From assembly GCA_029541985.1 (NCBI GenBank), contig CP095414.1:1674001-1738000 (forward strand): DNA of 64,000 bases. The letters are read 5' to 3'. A program made the translations under genes and the position numbers. The DNA comes from Bacteroidales bacterium F22 (GTDB lineage: Bacteria; Bacteroidota; Bacteroidia; Bacteroidales; Bacteroidaceae). Shown piece after piece: positions 36,945 through 47,700 of this stretch (its first letter is position 1; each line of letters opens with the position of its first letter). The notes under the pieces are model-generated. The model was not told the DNA's origin. It saw nothing but the letters and a program-made list of their open reading frames with translations, and searched no databases.

Positions 36945-39287
36945 TTATTTGGTCGCTTCCAAACGCCCATTGAAACGATAACGCTCCCCTGCTTGAGTGT
37001 CAAAGTGAATCAATTGGTCTTTGTATTTCAATTGGCATGGCTGACCCGCTTTAGATAATATTTCTACACTTGTGAGTGCCCCATCAGCCCAAGCAAAGGA
37101 GAGTTCAAATCCTCCACGAGCACAGACTCCTGAGATTTCTCCTTCAGGCAAGGCATCAGGCAATGCAGGGAGTAAATTGATATAGCCTAGTTGACTCTGT
37201 ATGAGTAATTCGACCATACCAGCACTTCCTCCAAAGTTACCATCTATCTGGAAAGGAGGATGAGCATCAAATAAGTTAGGATAAGTCCCTCCCTTATTTT
37301 TACGCTGTGCTGATTCCGCTGGACTAAGTAAGTTATGAATCATCATATATGCATGGTTTCCATCTAAGAAACGAGCCCAATAATTAATCTTCCACGCTAG
37401 ACTCCAACCAGTTCCCCCATCCCCTCTAAAGCGTAATGACTGCTTGGCTGCATCCATCAGGTCAGGAGTTTGGTCATAGTTTATCTCATGACCAGGGTAA
37501 ACAGCCCATAGATGTGATACATGACGGTGATGAATGTTAGGGTCATCTATATCTTGCATCCATTCTTGTAACTGCCCATGTTGTCCTATCTGAAAAGGAG
37601 CTATTTGAGGGATTAGCTTCTGAAGATGCTTTGCAAATTTCTGGTCTGTATCGAGTATCTTAGAAGCATCAATACAAATATGAAATAAGGCTCTTATAAT
37701 CTCATGATCCATAGTAGGACCTGCAACCAAACCTCCTATTTCAGGGGAATTAGAAGGAGAACTAATCAAAGTTCCCGTGATAGGGTCTTTGTACAGGTTC
37801 TGAGAGTAGAACAGAGCTGAGCCTTTGATTATATCATAATTGTCTTGTAAGAATTGCTTGTCCTGAGTAAATAGATAATGCTCCCACAAGTGAGTAGTAA
37901 GCCATGCACCACCAGCTTGCCAGATGCCATGATTCGATGCATTGATTGGAGCAGCACCTCGCCAGATGTCCGTGTTGTGATGAAGCATCCAACCATCGCA
38001 GTCATATTGCTCTTTAGCTACTTTATGCCCCGTTTCAGTGAGTTCACGAATCATCTTAAACAATGGCTGATGACAGGCTGAAAGATTGGTCAATTCGACA
38101 GCCCAATAGTTCATCTCTGTGTTTATATTCACGGTGTACTTACTTTCCCATGGTGGGGTCAATTTATCATTCCAGATTCCTTGAAGCGTAGCTGGATAGG
38201 TTCCTTCACGACTGCAAGAGATCATTAGATATCGAGCATATTGAATGTACAATGCTAACAGCTGAGGGTCATCAGGATTATTCCAGAATGAATAAAGTCG
38301 CATGTTAGTAGGAAGTTGTGATCGTCCATTATCGCCAAAGTTGACTGTAAAACGGTCGAACAAAGATTTATAATCATCCACATGAGCTGTCTTGATAGCA
38401 TCGAATGACTTATTGGCTATGCCCTCTAGATAGCCAGTTGACTTTTTAGAGGCGTCACCACTGACATCATGATAGTTGACATAGTTAGTGGCTGCAGAAA
38501 TATAAATAGTTGCTTGAGAAGCATCAGCAACAGTTAACTTATTCTCTCTGATAGTTACCGTCCCATCAGTGACTAATTTGAGTTTGGCTACTCCATAAAG
38601 TGCTCCATCCTTGACATGGACCGTAAGCGTCTGAGTATGCCCTTGAGTCGTCACCATCTTGTCTTGATGAATGGCATCTAAGAAGAGGTCAAACTGCAGC
38701 TTCTTTGCTTGGTCAGCCGTATAATGAGCGACAAATACTTGGTCAGGGTAACTAACGAAATACTCACGGTCATACTTTACGTTCTTCACATAGTAAGAGA
38801 CTTTACAAATGGCTTCTTCGAGATTCAATTCTCTCAGATAACTCGTAAATCCTTCTTGTCCTTTGAAGTCAACATATAAGTCTCCAAAGGGCTGATATGC
38901 CTTTTGATGAAGCGGCAAACTCATGAAGTGCTCTGTAGCTAGCTCTTGTGCTTTGACAGCTTGGCCTGCAGTGAGCAATTTCCTTATTTTCGAAAGATAC
39001 TTATAGGCATCGGGGTGTGCATAGTCATGGGGCTCACCAGTCCATAAGGTTTCTTCATTGAATTGAATATGCTCGTGAGCAACTTGCCCATATACCATAG
39101 CCCCAATGCGTCCATTACCTATAGGCAAAGCATCGGTCCATTTTTGTGCTGGTTCATCGTAGAACAATCGTAGAGTAGATTGCTTTTCAGGGTTCTCAGA
39201 CCGTTTCGTTTGTTCGGTCTGGCTAAAAGTTGACATACTTCCCATGAGGAAAGTAAGACAAAGAATGAGTTTAGAAAACCATTTCAT
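36945..39287 (-). CDS. GH95 family alpha-L-fucosidase (or alpha-L-galactosidase)
   Basis: 780-residue secreted enzyme; signal peptide to about residue 22. N-terminal beta domain begins LFYDEPAQKWTDALPIGNGRIGAMVYG, typical of GH95. The (alpha/alpha)6 barrel has GIWNDKLTPPWESKYTVNINTEMNYW and the catalytic Asp region FQIDGNFGGSAGM. GH95 members are mostly alpha-1,2-L-fucosidases; some act on L-galactose. The paired GH29 gene favours fucose. Inverting exo-enzyme, probably periplasmic. Confidence 0.92.
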   Translation of the reverse strand: MKWFSKLILCLTFLMGSMSTFSQTEQTKRSENPEKQSTLRLFYDEPAQKWTDALPIGNGRIGAMVYGQVAHEHIQFNEETLWTGEPHDYAHPDAYKYLSKIRKLLTAGQAVKAQELATEHFMSLPLHQKAYQPFGDLYVDFKGQEGFTSYLRELNLEEAICKVSYYVKNVKYDREYFVSYPDQVFVAHYTADQAKKLQFDLFLDAIHQDKMVTTQGHTQTLTVHVKDGALYGVAKLKLVTDGTVTIRENKLTVADASQATIYISAATNYVNYHDVSGDASKKSTGYLEGIANKSFDAIKTAHVDDYKSLFDRFTVNFGDNGRSQLPTNMRLYSFWNNPDDPQLLALYIQYARYLMISCSREGTYPATLQGIWNDKLTPPWESKYTVNINTEMNYWAVELTNLSACHQPLFKMIRELTETGHKVAKEQYDCDGWMLHHNTDIWRGAAPINASNHGIWQAGGAWLTTHLWEHYLFTQDKQFLQDNYDIIKGSALFYSQNLYKDPITGTLISSPSNSPEIGGLVAGPTMDHEIIRALFHICIDASKILDTDQKFAKHLQKLIPQIAPFQIGQHGQLQEWMQDIDDPNIHHRHVSHLWAVYPGHEINYDQTPDLMDAAKQSLRFRGDGGTGWSLAWKINYWARFLDGNHAYMMIHNLLSPAESAQRKNKGGTYPNLFDAHPPFQIDGNFGGSAGMVELLIQSQLGYINLLPALPDALPEGEISGVCARGGFELSFAWADGALTSVEILSKAGQPCQLKYKDQLIHFDTQAGERYRFNGRLEATK

Positions 39288-39316
39288 ATGTTTCTATTTT
39301 GTCGATGATTAATTCC

Positions 39317-40999
39317 TTATTTCTTGTTGAGTAGTCTATCTCTTAGTGCATTGACCTTCTTATCTGCATTGCTTCCCATGTACTGATTATAATCTTGTGT
39401 GTATAAGGTAGAAAGAGATGCATATCGTTGAGGGAGTTCCTTATACTCTTTCCATGCCTCATCATATTCTTTGATCCATTTCACAATTGCTTTGTCATCA
39501 TGATGATAATCAGCGTAGGATATATTTACGACTGTACGATAAATTTGGTATAGGCAAAGGCCATATTCGGTAGAACCGAGGACAAATTCTTTTGTCTCTT
39601 CATCATTCCAATGAATAGAATAAGCAATCTGAAGCATCTCTTTCCACTTATTGACTGACTCATCCTTTTGTTTCAAATTCCGTTGTTGGGCTACAGAATC
39701 CTTGGGAATACCTGGCCAGCCAATTCCTTGATCTCTTGTCCACCAAGGGTTCATGTCCCCATAAGTTGAGTTCCGCCCTCTGACGACAGCCTCAGCAGAA
39801 AGCAAACAAAATCTCCGAAAGGATTTGATATCTTTGTCTTGTAACTTCAATACCTTTTTAGCATAGCCATTGAAGATATACTCTTCAGATACTGTAGGGT
39901 CTTTTGCCCAATGGGACATGACTTGAGCATTTAAGTCACACCATAATTCATTTTTGATATAAGGTCCTCTCCAGCCACCACCACGTGACCAAGTCCAAAC
40001 ACCCGCATAGAGTTCAGGACGTTTGTTGGCAAATTCTTGGAGACCATCAATAGCCTCCTCAGGCATGCGGCTATATTCTTCGAATCCATCGATAACTCCA
40101 TGAGCTATGTAGTTCGGATAAGCCCCTTTACCTTCGTATTCTCTGGCACACTGCACTTCTATGATTTGAGGATGACGACCGAGTCCTATCACCTTGCTAA
40201 ATGGGTTTGCTCGATGGAAATCCCCTTCACAATATTTGACTCCAATAAACAAGTTTGGATGTGGTTCGACAGCATCACTGATGACTTTATATTTGGCTGC
40301 ATCGACATCAAAAGAACCCCAAGTACGGAAAACAAGTATCTTCTTGTTCTTGACGCATACTTGCTCTCGTAAGAGTTTCATCAGTGGGATGATTGTCTTC
40401 TGTGCATCTTTCTTGTTGACGATACTTCCTAGATGATAAGGCGCATCTTGAAGATAGGTCTCACCTATCCTGACGACTAAGCCATCCATATCTGGAAATT
40501 GAGCGAAAATCTCATCTATTTGAGCCTTCACTAACTTAATCGTTATAGGATTGTTAGGGTCTCCGAAAGTTTTCTCTATACCAAATTTGGCTATTAACCG
40601 CTTAGGAAAGAGGATGAAATCTGCCATCGCAAATACGTTGAGATGTTGCTTCTTGCAAGCGGCTTGCATCTCTCGAATCTTTGTCGCTTTCGCATCTACC
40701 CACTCGCGCTCTGGTGAACCTTTTGGTAAGATATCTTTATCGACAGATTCCCAGGTGATGGCTAGTGTAGGAGATTCAAAAAGTGAATATACTTTGCCAT
40801 TAAATCCGACTTTCTTAACATAGGCGGGATCATTGTACACACTCTCATAGGGTGCTTCTCCTGGATTAAAATGAACCATATCAAGGACTAATGGCTCCTT
40901 AGGCTGTGAAGATGTACAGGCAAAAAGACACAAAAAGGTCAGTGAAAAAAGGACAGAAAAAGTCAAGGTCAGTCTTAATCTTTTGTTATTCATTATCAT
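39317..40999 (-). CDS. Unassigned lipoprotein, probable TIM-barrel glycoside hydrolase
   Basis: 560-residue lipoprotein (lipobox LFAC, C28; a second ATG lies at 40993). I do not recognise an established family. Conserved-looking acidic motifs are VVRIGETYLQD, VKYCEGDFHR, EVQCAREYEGKGAYPNYI and WTWSRGGGW, and the alternation of strands and helices suggests a barrel distantly like alpha-glucuronidase (GH67/GH115) proteins. The helical C-terminus runs from about 440. It overlaps the end of the GH78-like gene by 8-14 bp, so it is tightly co-expressed with a glycan-degrading set. A hydrolase role is inference. Confidence 0.6.
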   Translation of the reverse strand: MIMNNKRLRLTLTFSVLFSLTFLCLFACTSSQPKEPLVLDMVHFNPGEAPYESVYNDPAYVKKVGFNGKVYSLFESPTLAITWESVDKDILPKGSPEREWVDAKATKIREMQAACKKQHLNVFAMADFILFPKRLIAKFGIEKTFGDPNNPITIKLVKAQIDEIFAQFPDMDGLVVRIGETYLQDAPYHLGSIVNKKDAQKTIIPLMKLLREQVCVKNKKILVFRTWGSFDVDAAKYKVISDAVEPHPNLFIGVKYCEGDFHRANPFSKVIGLGRHPQIIEVQCAREYEGKGAYPNYIAHGVIDGFEEYSRMPEEAIDGLQEFANKRPELYAGVWTWSRGGGWRGPYIKNELWCDLNAQVMSHWAKDPTVSEEYIFNGYAKKVLKLQDKDIKSFRRFCLLSAEAVVRGRNSTYGDMNPWWTRDQGIGWPGIPKDSVAQQRNLKQKDESVNKWKEMLQIAYSIHWNDEETKEFVLGSTEYGLCLYQIYRTVVNISYADYHHDDKAIVKWIKEYDEAWKEYKELPQRYASLSTLYTQDYNQYMGSNADKKVNALRDRLLNKK

Positions 41000-42866
41000 C
41001 AGATTTTAGGATTTTCAGTTTGATTAGATTGAGTCCAGCATGAAGTTTAATTTCTTTCACTCCGATACGTTCTTCGTTTAACATAACTAGGTGCTCAAAG
41101 TTAGGAATAATAAATACACCTTGTGTGCATTTTGGCAATATTATTGTATAGTTTAGGAAATCGTTTGAAATTTTAAATTTTCCTAATATACATCCATTGA
41201 TAGTAGGCACTTTTATTTCGGATGAAGTCAAGCGACCCATCTGAGGAGCCACCTTTATCTCTTTAAAACCAGGAGTGGCTGGTGTGATACCCCATAAGTG
41301 CCGGGTGATGATATTGGTAGGAGCAGTTCCCCAAGCATGATTCCAGTCTAAATTGGGTTTATATTTCTTATCCCATGCTTCCAATGTCATGGTCGATCCA
41401 ATCTGAATCATATTCCACCAAGTGCGGTCATTAGATGTATCAGTAATCAGGTCGAGTGCTGCATCGGCATCATGAGCTCGGAATAAGGCCTCAAGAAGAT
41501 ATTGTGCGCCATAGACACTACAAGCCATCCCCCTACTCTTAACAAAAGCTAACACGGATTCCTTGTGTGCATCTGGGACAAGGTCAAAAGCCAAAGCGAA
41601 CGCATTGGCATGAAGTGAAGCATGCTGAGAACCTTCTCCATCAATATAGATGCCGCGTTCTTTGTCAAAGAGTTTATCGTTTACAGCTCTTTTGACCCGT
41701 ACCGCTTCTGTATGGTAATAGTCAACATCAGCTGACCGATGCATATAATTAGCAATCTCGCCCATGAGAATCAAGTTGTGATAATAAAAAGCATTGACTA
41801 CAGTATTTATTTTGACCATATCATAACTATCTCTTTCACCCATATCAGATCCTAGCTTCCAACCTGTTTCTTTACGTGAAGGTGGCCAATCCACAATGTC
41901 ATTTACTTGAGTTTTGGGATTCTTGAAACCTAGTTTTTCTCTGTATTGCGCATCGAGACGGGGGGAGAAAGAACTGATTAGCCCATCTTCTCGTGCCAAG
42001 TCATGAAGGGTTCTAAATTTGAGCATGTCATAATGCTTAGCAATAGCTGATAAGTCACCAGTATACATATAGTCTTGATAATAGAGCATGACCGTATGTA
42101 AAAGCCATTCGGTAGGCCATGTCGGATGATTAACAAAGTATTCATTGGTTCTACGAGCTATTGAATACACGCTATCTACACAATAATGGCTCAACTGATT
42201 GATATAGGCATCTGCTTCGTAGGGACAACGTTCTCTGTCTCCATCGATGTAATATCCTGAGAAACTCGTGGCTTTGATTGTATGCTTACAGAGGTCCCAT
42301 ATTTGATTCAATATCGTATCTGAAGAGTTGAACGAACTAGCTTGGTCATGAAAGCGATAGGTATAAGCTTTTTGATAGAAATGAATCTTGTTGATTGGAA
42401 TCTGAAGATTTTCTACTTCGCAATATCTGAATGGCATGATGACGCCAAATGAATCTGGCAGGACAACTGCAGGCGGATTAGAATTGCGCCTGTCTTTTTG
42501 TAAAAGCACACGTAAGGTATGTCCTTTGGAGAGACTATCGACCAATACTTTCTGGTATCGAACAGTTCCTCCGGGATTTCTGTCTAGCACCTTTTCTGAA
42601 GATAACTTCTCTCCTAGGTGAACCCATAGAGAATCCTTTTGATCCATTTGAGCGTTTAAAAGAAGGGTTCCGAAAAATGCCTTCTTAAAAGCAATAAGGT
42701 AATGCCCCTCACCAAGCTTAGTAATCTGGTCAGGTTCCAGTAGGATAGTTTGGATATCACTCTTCGTATAGGATGAACTTCCTGCTGCAAAGCAGAGGGT
42801 GGTGTAGCCTAAGAAAAAGAGGATAACCCAATATTTCTTTTTTATCTGGTGAAAAAGAATATTCAT
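40986..42866 (-). CDS. GH78-like alpha-L-rhamnosidase family protein
   Basis: 626-residue secreted protein; signal peptide to about residue 27. An N-terminal beta domain (about 35-175) precedes an (alpha/alpha)6 barrel with the catalytic-region motif YIDGDRERCPYEADAYINQ and a late LDWNHAWGTAPTNII, both typical of GH78-type catalytic domains; a small C-terminal beta domain follows. GH78 proteins cut alpha-L-rhamnosides, yet this subgroup has untested members and the rest of the locus suggests fucose and HexNAc, so the sugar is uncertain. First enzyme gene after susD. Confidence 0.82.
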   Translation of the reverse strand: MNILFHQIKKKYWVILFFLGYTTLCFAAGSSSYTKSDIQTILLEPDQITKLGEGHYLIAFKKAFFGTLLLNAQMDQKDSLWVHLGEKLSSEKVLDRNPGGTVRYQKVLVDSLSKGHTLRVLLQKDRRNSNPPAVVLPDSFGVIMPFRYCEVENLQIPINKIHFYQKAYTYRFHDQASSFNSSDTILNQIWDLCKHTIKATSFSGYYIDGDRERCPYEADAYINQLSHYCVDSVYSIARRTNEYFVNHPTWPTEWLLHTVMLYYQDYMYTGDLSAIAKHYDMLKFRTLHDLAREDGLISSFSPRLDAQYREKLGFKNPKTQVNDIVDWPPSRKETGWKLGSDMGERDSYDMVKINTVVNAFYYHNLILMGEIANYMHRSADVDYYHTEAVRVKRAVNDKLFDKERGIYIDGEGSQHASLHANAFALAFDLVPDAHKESVLAFVKSRGMACSVYGAQYLLEALFRAHDADAALDLITDTSNDRTWWNMIQIGSTMTLEAWDKKYKPNLDWNHAWGTAPTNIITRHLWGITPATPGFKEIKVAPQMGRLTSSEIKVPTINGCILGKFKISNDFLNYTIILPKCTQGVFIIPNFEHLVMLNEERIGVKEIKLHAGLNLIKLKILKSDDNE

Positions 42867-43001
42867 ATTACAAGTATTTAAGTGCCAATCAATTTGTTTT
42901 GTCTTTCATCAAGACTGAAAAGACAGTTACTTAATAGATCTAGTTCAACGAAACTAAGCCATTAAGCAACCGTCTTTCTCTAAAAACCTAACTTAATAAT
43001 T

Positions 43002-44717
43002 CTAATCCCAACCTGGATTCTGTACTAGATTCTCATTTAAGAATAGTTCATCTGAAGGTAGTGCATTTAGGTAGTCTCTGTTTGGATTAAATTGATATCC
43101 TTCAGTGCCTAAGGCATCAAAGAAAGGATCAAGATAATTATCATCATCTACATCTAAACCACTTGAAATATTCTGTAATAAGGTCTCATAGTAAGCTCCT
43201 TTGGGGTTCTTTCCAACAAATAATTTATCTGCTCTCCAACGCATCAAATCATCAAAGCGAAATCCTTCACCCATCAATTCGACACATCTCTCACGGCGTA
43301 TCTCATACAATACAGGGGTCAAATCATAACCGTAATCAGGCCAATCAGGGTCTGTAACGATGGCATCCATCACTAGATGAGGCATCTGCACTCTATCTCT
43401 AAGTAGATTAATCGAAAGATCAAGATCTGATTGAGTAATCGTACCGAGTTCTGCTTTGGCTTCAGCATAGATTAACAATGCTTCTCCATAACGCATAATC
43501 ACTCTTGCTAAGTCGCTACTAACATCACCTGTAGAAGCATCTAACTGAGCAATTCTGTATTTTTGTGATTCATAACCTGTCACACAACTGTTGTTAGAAG
43601 AAAGAACAGGTCCTTCAAAAGGAGTCACTGTACCATCAACTGCAATGACTAAATCATCTCCAGGAACCATGATGGTTTCAGCCAATCGAGGGTCTCTGTT
43701 TTGTTCGATTGTAGTCAATGATTTATCCCCTACATAATCAGGGCTCAATGAAATAGGCAATCCATCTGTACAAAGATAACTCCGTACGGCAAATCGTGTA
43801 TAACCACTACGGTTTGGCCATTCTTGTGCTTGATTACCATATGATTTACCATAAGTCACATAGTCATCTTGACTCCATAGCATCACCTCAGGGTTTCCTT
43901 TTAGATTGGTCTGATTGAACATATTTCCGTATTCTGGGTTCAAAGAGAACTCCTGACTATCCATGACATCTTTAGCAGCATCGGCAGCAATCTGAATGTA
44001 AGTAGAACCATCAGAGCCGTCTACTCCAAAGACGGTACCTGCATGGTATTTCTCCCAAGTACCTTCATAGAGAGCTACTCTTGCCTTGAAAAGTTGAGCT
44101 ACTTGCTTACTCAATCGAGTGGTGGTATTTAGTTCTGACTTGGACTGAAGCTTAGCTATTGCTTGGTCTAAGTCTGAAAGGATGAAATCCATCACTTCAT
44201 TCCTAGGGTCTCTTCCTGCATATAAATAGTCCGTATCTGTATTATCGATGTATTTATCAATGATAGGTAGGTCACCATATTTTTCCAATAAGATGAAATA
44301 ATAGTATGCTCTGAAGAAATAACCTTCTCCTTTATATTGATTTAGCTCTGTGTCAAGACCTTCTGCCTTGTCTATATTAGCTAGGAAGTAATTCGCTTTA
44401 CGAATGTACTTAAATCCCCACACACTATTACTAGATGCCGTAGGTACATCGGTATTGCCCATCAATCGATTAGAAGCCGAATTGTAAAGACATACGTCGG
44501 TATTGATATCTGGATTTGCTGCAAAGCCCATACCATAAGAGCCCCAGCTAGGAAGGTCATTGTAGAACCCATTGGCATACAATTTCAAATCGTTTGCCGT
44601 CTTCCAGAAATCAGGTTCTGAAATAGCATCCTGAGGTGTTTTATTCAATAAGTCACTATCGCAGGATACTATAGATAGAGCAAAAAACAGTGCGATAAAA
44701 TATATTACTTTTTTCAT
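43002..44717 (-). CDS. SusD/RagB-like outer membrane glycan-binding lipoprotein
   Basis: 571-residue surface lipoprotein (lipobox IVSC, C19). N-terminal SusD-like region DLLNKTPQDAISEPDFWKTANDLKLYANGFYNDLP; TPR-like helices follow; the C-terminal RagB/SusD motif ends in RRERCVELMGEGFRFDDLMRW. It caps the SusC barrel and captures the glycan for import. 12 bp after susC. No SusE/F-type binding protein gene follows, so SusD may be the only surface binder here. Confidence 0.95.
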   Translation of the reverse strand: MKKVIYFIALFFALSIVSCDSDLLNKTPQDAISEPDFWKTANDLKLYANGFYNDLPSWGSYGMGFAANPDINTDVCLYNSASNRLMGNTDVPTASSNSVWGFKYIRKANYFLANIDKAEGLDTELNQYKGEGYFFRAYYYFILLEKYGDLPIIDKYIDNTDTDYLYAGRDPRNEVMDFILSDLDQAIAKLQSKSELNTTTRLSKQVAQLFKARVALYEGTWEKYHAGTVFGVDGSDGSTYIQIAADAAKDVMDSQEFSLNPEYGNMFNQTNLKGNPEVMLWSQDDYVTYGKSYGNQAQEWPNRSGYTRFAVRSYLCTDGLPISLSPDYVGDKSLTTIEQNRDPRLAETIMVPGDDLVIAVDGTVTPFEGPVLSSNNSCVTGYESQKYRIAQLDASTGDVSSDLARVIMRYGEALLIYAEAKAELGTITQSDLDLSINLLRDRVQMPHLVMDAIVTDPDWPDYGYDLTPVLYEIRRERCVELMGEGFRFDDLMRWRADKLFVGKNPKGAYYETLLQNISSGLDVDDDNYLDPFFDALGTEGYQFNPNRDYLNALPSDELFLNENLVQNPGWD

Positions 44718-44729
44718 GATTTATTCTAT

Positions 44730-47700
44730 TTAAAATGACACATTAATACCTGTAGAGAATGTTTTTGATAATGGGTAAGCAACCGCATTACCAAAATTAC
44801 CTCTGATTGATTCTGGATCGTACATAGGGAAATCTGTTATAGTCAATAGATTCTCTCCTGAAATGAATATACGTACATTATCAAGCAAAGCTTTGCGTGT
44901 CAATATTTTAGGCAATGTATAGCCAATCTGTAAACTCTTTAGACGAGCGTATGAAGCATCTGCTACATAACGATTGACTGCATACTTGTAATTTTTATTA
45001 TTCTGTCCTGGATTAGCAGAATATGGCTTTGGATAAAACGAATTGTAATTCGCACCTAGAGGGCTTGTCTCATCTCTCCAATAGTCGATATTTGTGGTAT
45101 TGAGGTTAGAGTGGAATGGACCTTGAGCAACTCCTCTATAAGCTGTAGAACCCATATAGTAATCTTTCTTACCCACGCCTTGAATAAATATTGAAAGGTC
45201 AAATCCTCTCCATTCAGCACCTAAGTTGATACCAAATTGATAACGAGGAGTCGTATTACCAATGACCTTAAGGTCTCCGTGGTCATCCAATGTATTATTA
45301 CCTACATCAATTTTCTTATCCCCATTCTGGTCTACATACTTGGTATCACCAGTATTCCATTTTCCACCATAAACATATGATTGGTCTACTTCATTATTGT
45401 CTATTTCTTCTTGAGTCTGGTACCAACCATCCCATTCAAGTCCCCAAATTTCACCTAAATCTTTACCTGAATAGTTGTAAGACAAGAGTTTGTTTGGATT
45501 AGGATAATCCTCAATAGTTCGCTTGTAGTCAGATAAGACAAGACGTACATTGTATTTGAAGTCTTTCACTTGATCTCTCCAAGAAATTTCAGTTTCCCAT
45601 CCTTGTACACGACTAGAACCGATGTTAGTCAAAGGAGCTGAAGTTCCAAGAACAGCAGGAAGTGCTTCTCCTTGAGCAGCCATATCTGAGATGTCAGTAC
45701 GGTACCAATCAAAATTGACAGTCAATCTATTGCTCAATGCAGAAATATCAAATCCAAAATCAGTTGTTTTTACTTTCTCCCAAGTCAAATTCATACTTGA
45801 AAGGTCAGGAGTACCTGCTACATAAGCCCAAGAACCATCAAAAAGGTATGAACCTTGATTGACAGATATCGTAGGAGCATATAGATAATTAGCTACATTC
45901 TGGTTACCGAGTGTTCCGTAAGAACCTCTTACCTTAAAGGTGCTTATCTCATCCTTGAGAGGCCAGAAGTCTTCCTTAGCAACATTATAACCTGCAGAGA
46001 AAGAAGGGAACCCAGCCCAACGTGAGCCAGCAGCAAAACGAGAAGAACCGTCTCTACGATAACTGATTTCTGCTAAGTATTTACCTTTGTAGTCATAGTT
46101 GAAACGACTAAACATACTTTCAGTAGACCAATGAGAGATGCTATCATCTACTTTTTGCTCACCTACTGAAGTAGAGATAGAAGGAATATTATCTGAGAGC
46201 AAACTGACTGCTGAAGCAGTTAGATTGTACATTTTGTAATATTCATTTTGATAACCTACCATCATCTTAAAATTGTGCCCTTTATAGGACTTAGAATAAG
46301 AGGTAAATAAGTTAGGTGAACGATATTCATTAGTATATAGCCCTGGTTTCACAAATGTTTGGTCTTGTGAAGGGTATTGAGCAACATCTCCATTTGGACG
46401 GTGATACTCATACATTAATGCTTGAGTAATTTTCTTATTATTGTTACGTTTATAATTGTATTCTAGATTGATAATCCAATCTTTGATAGGTTCTATACGA
46501 ACACGAGGAAGCAAGACTACTTGATCGTTGGTGCTCGCTTCGGTTTCCAATTCCCATGCTGGATAATAAGCTTGAATTAGTGGCTCACCATAAGTAGGGT
46601 CTACTGTAGGTAAAGTAGGTTTCAGTTTAGAAAGAGCATCAAAGATACGTCCTCTACCAAATCTATAATCTGATGGATATTTGGTCTTTGTTCTTATGAA
46701 TTTGGTCAACAAAGAGAAATTCAACCATTTATACGGTTGTGCATTGATTTTAGCATCTAAATTGTATTTCTGATACATCTCATCAGCTTGTTTCAAGATT
46801 CCTTGTTCGTCATAATAACCAGCAGACACATAGTAATTGAGTTGTTGGTCTCCTCCTTTAAGGTTGATATTATGTTTTTGACTAAAAGTCCAATCTCTCA
46901 TCAAGAAATCTTTCCAATCAGTTGAACCTGTTGCTCCAATTCCTACATTTGATTGGTCCCAATCAAGACCATTTGATTTAGCAACTAATGTAGGGGCACT
47001 TCCAGGATTCTCCATATTTTGCTTGATCCAACCAAGTTTCTCTTCACTCCAATAAGCACTTTTACCAAGATTTGCAGCTGCATCATTCATAGCATAAGCA
47101 TATTCCAATGCAGTAGCTTGTTCTGGCCAATCGGTAGGTGTAGACCAAGAGAAGTTGTTCGAATAAGCAATCTTCATGCCACCTTTCATGTCTTTACCAC
47201 TCTTTGTCGTAATGATAATGGCACCACCAGCAGCACGAGAACCATAGATAGAAGCTGCAGAAGCATCTTTCAATACGGACACTGTCTCTATGTCCTCAGG
47301 ATCTACATTGTTGATGCTCATCTCGACACCATCAACCAAAATAAGTGGACTTGAACTACTGATAGAACCTGTACCTCCACTAGTCATGAAACCACGAATA
47401 TTCATATTCATACTTGAACCTGGTTCACCTCCATAACTTGAACTAGAGATTTGAAGGTTAGGAATAGCACCTTGCAAACCTTGTGCAGTACCTGATATAG
47501 GTCTATTTGCAATAATCTTAGAATCAACTTGTGATACAGAAGCGGTCAAGTTCACTTTTTTCTGAACACCATAACCAACGACGACGACTTCTTCCAATCC
47601 AATAGCATTGTCTGCCATGGTTACATCGATTCTTCGTTGAAGACCTACTTTGACTTCTTTATCTGACAATCCAATGAAAGAGAACAAAAGCATCTGTCCT

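Noticed and set aside
47019-47354. 111-residue open frame on the plus strand opposite susC
   Set aside because: Antisense shadow of a clear SusC coding region, with no recognisable domain.
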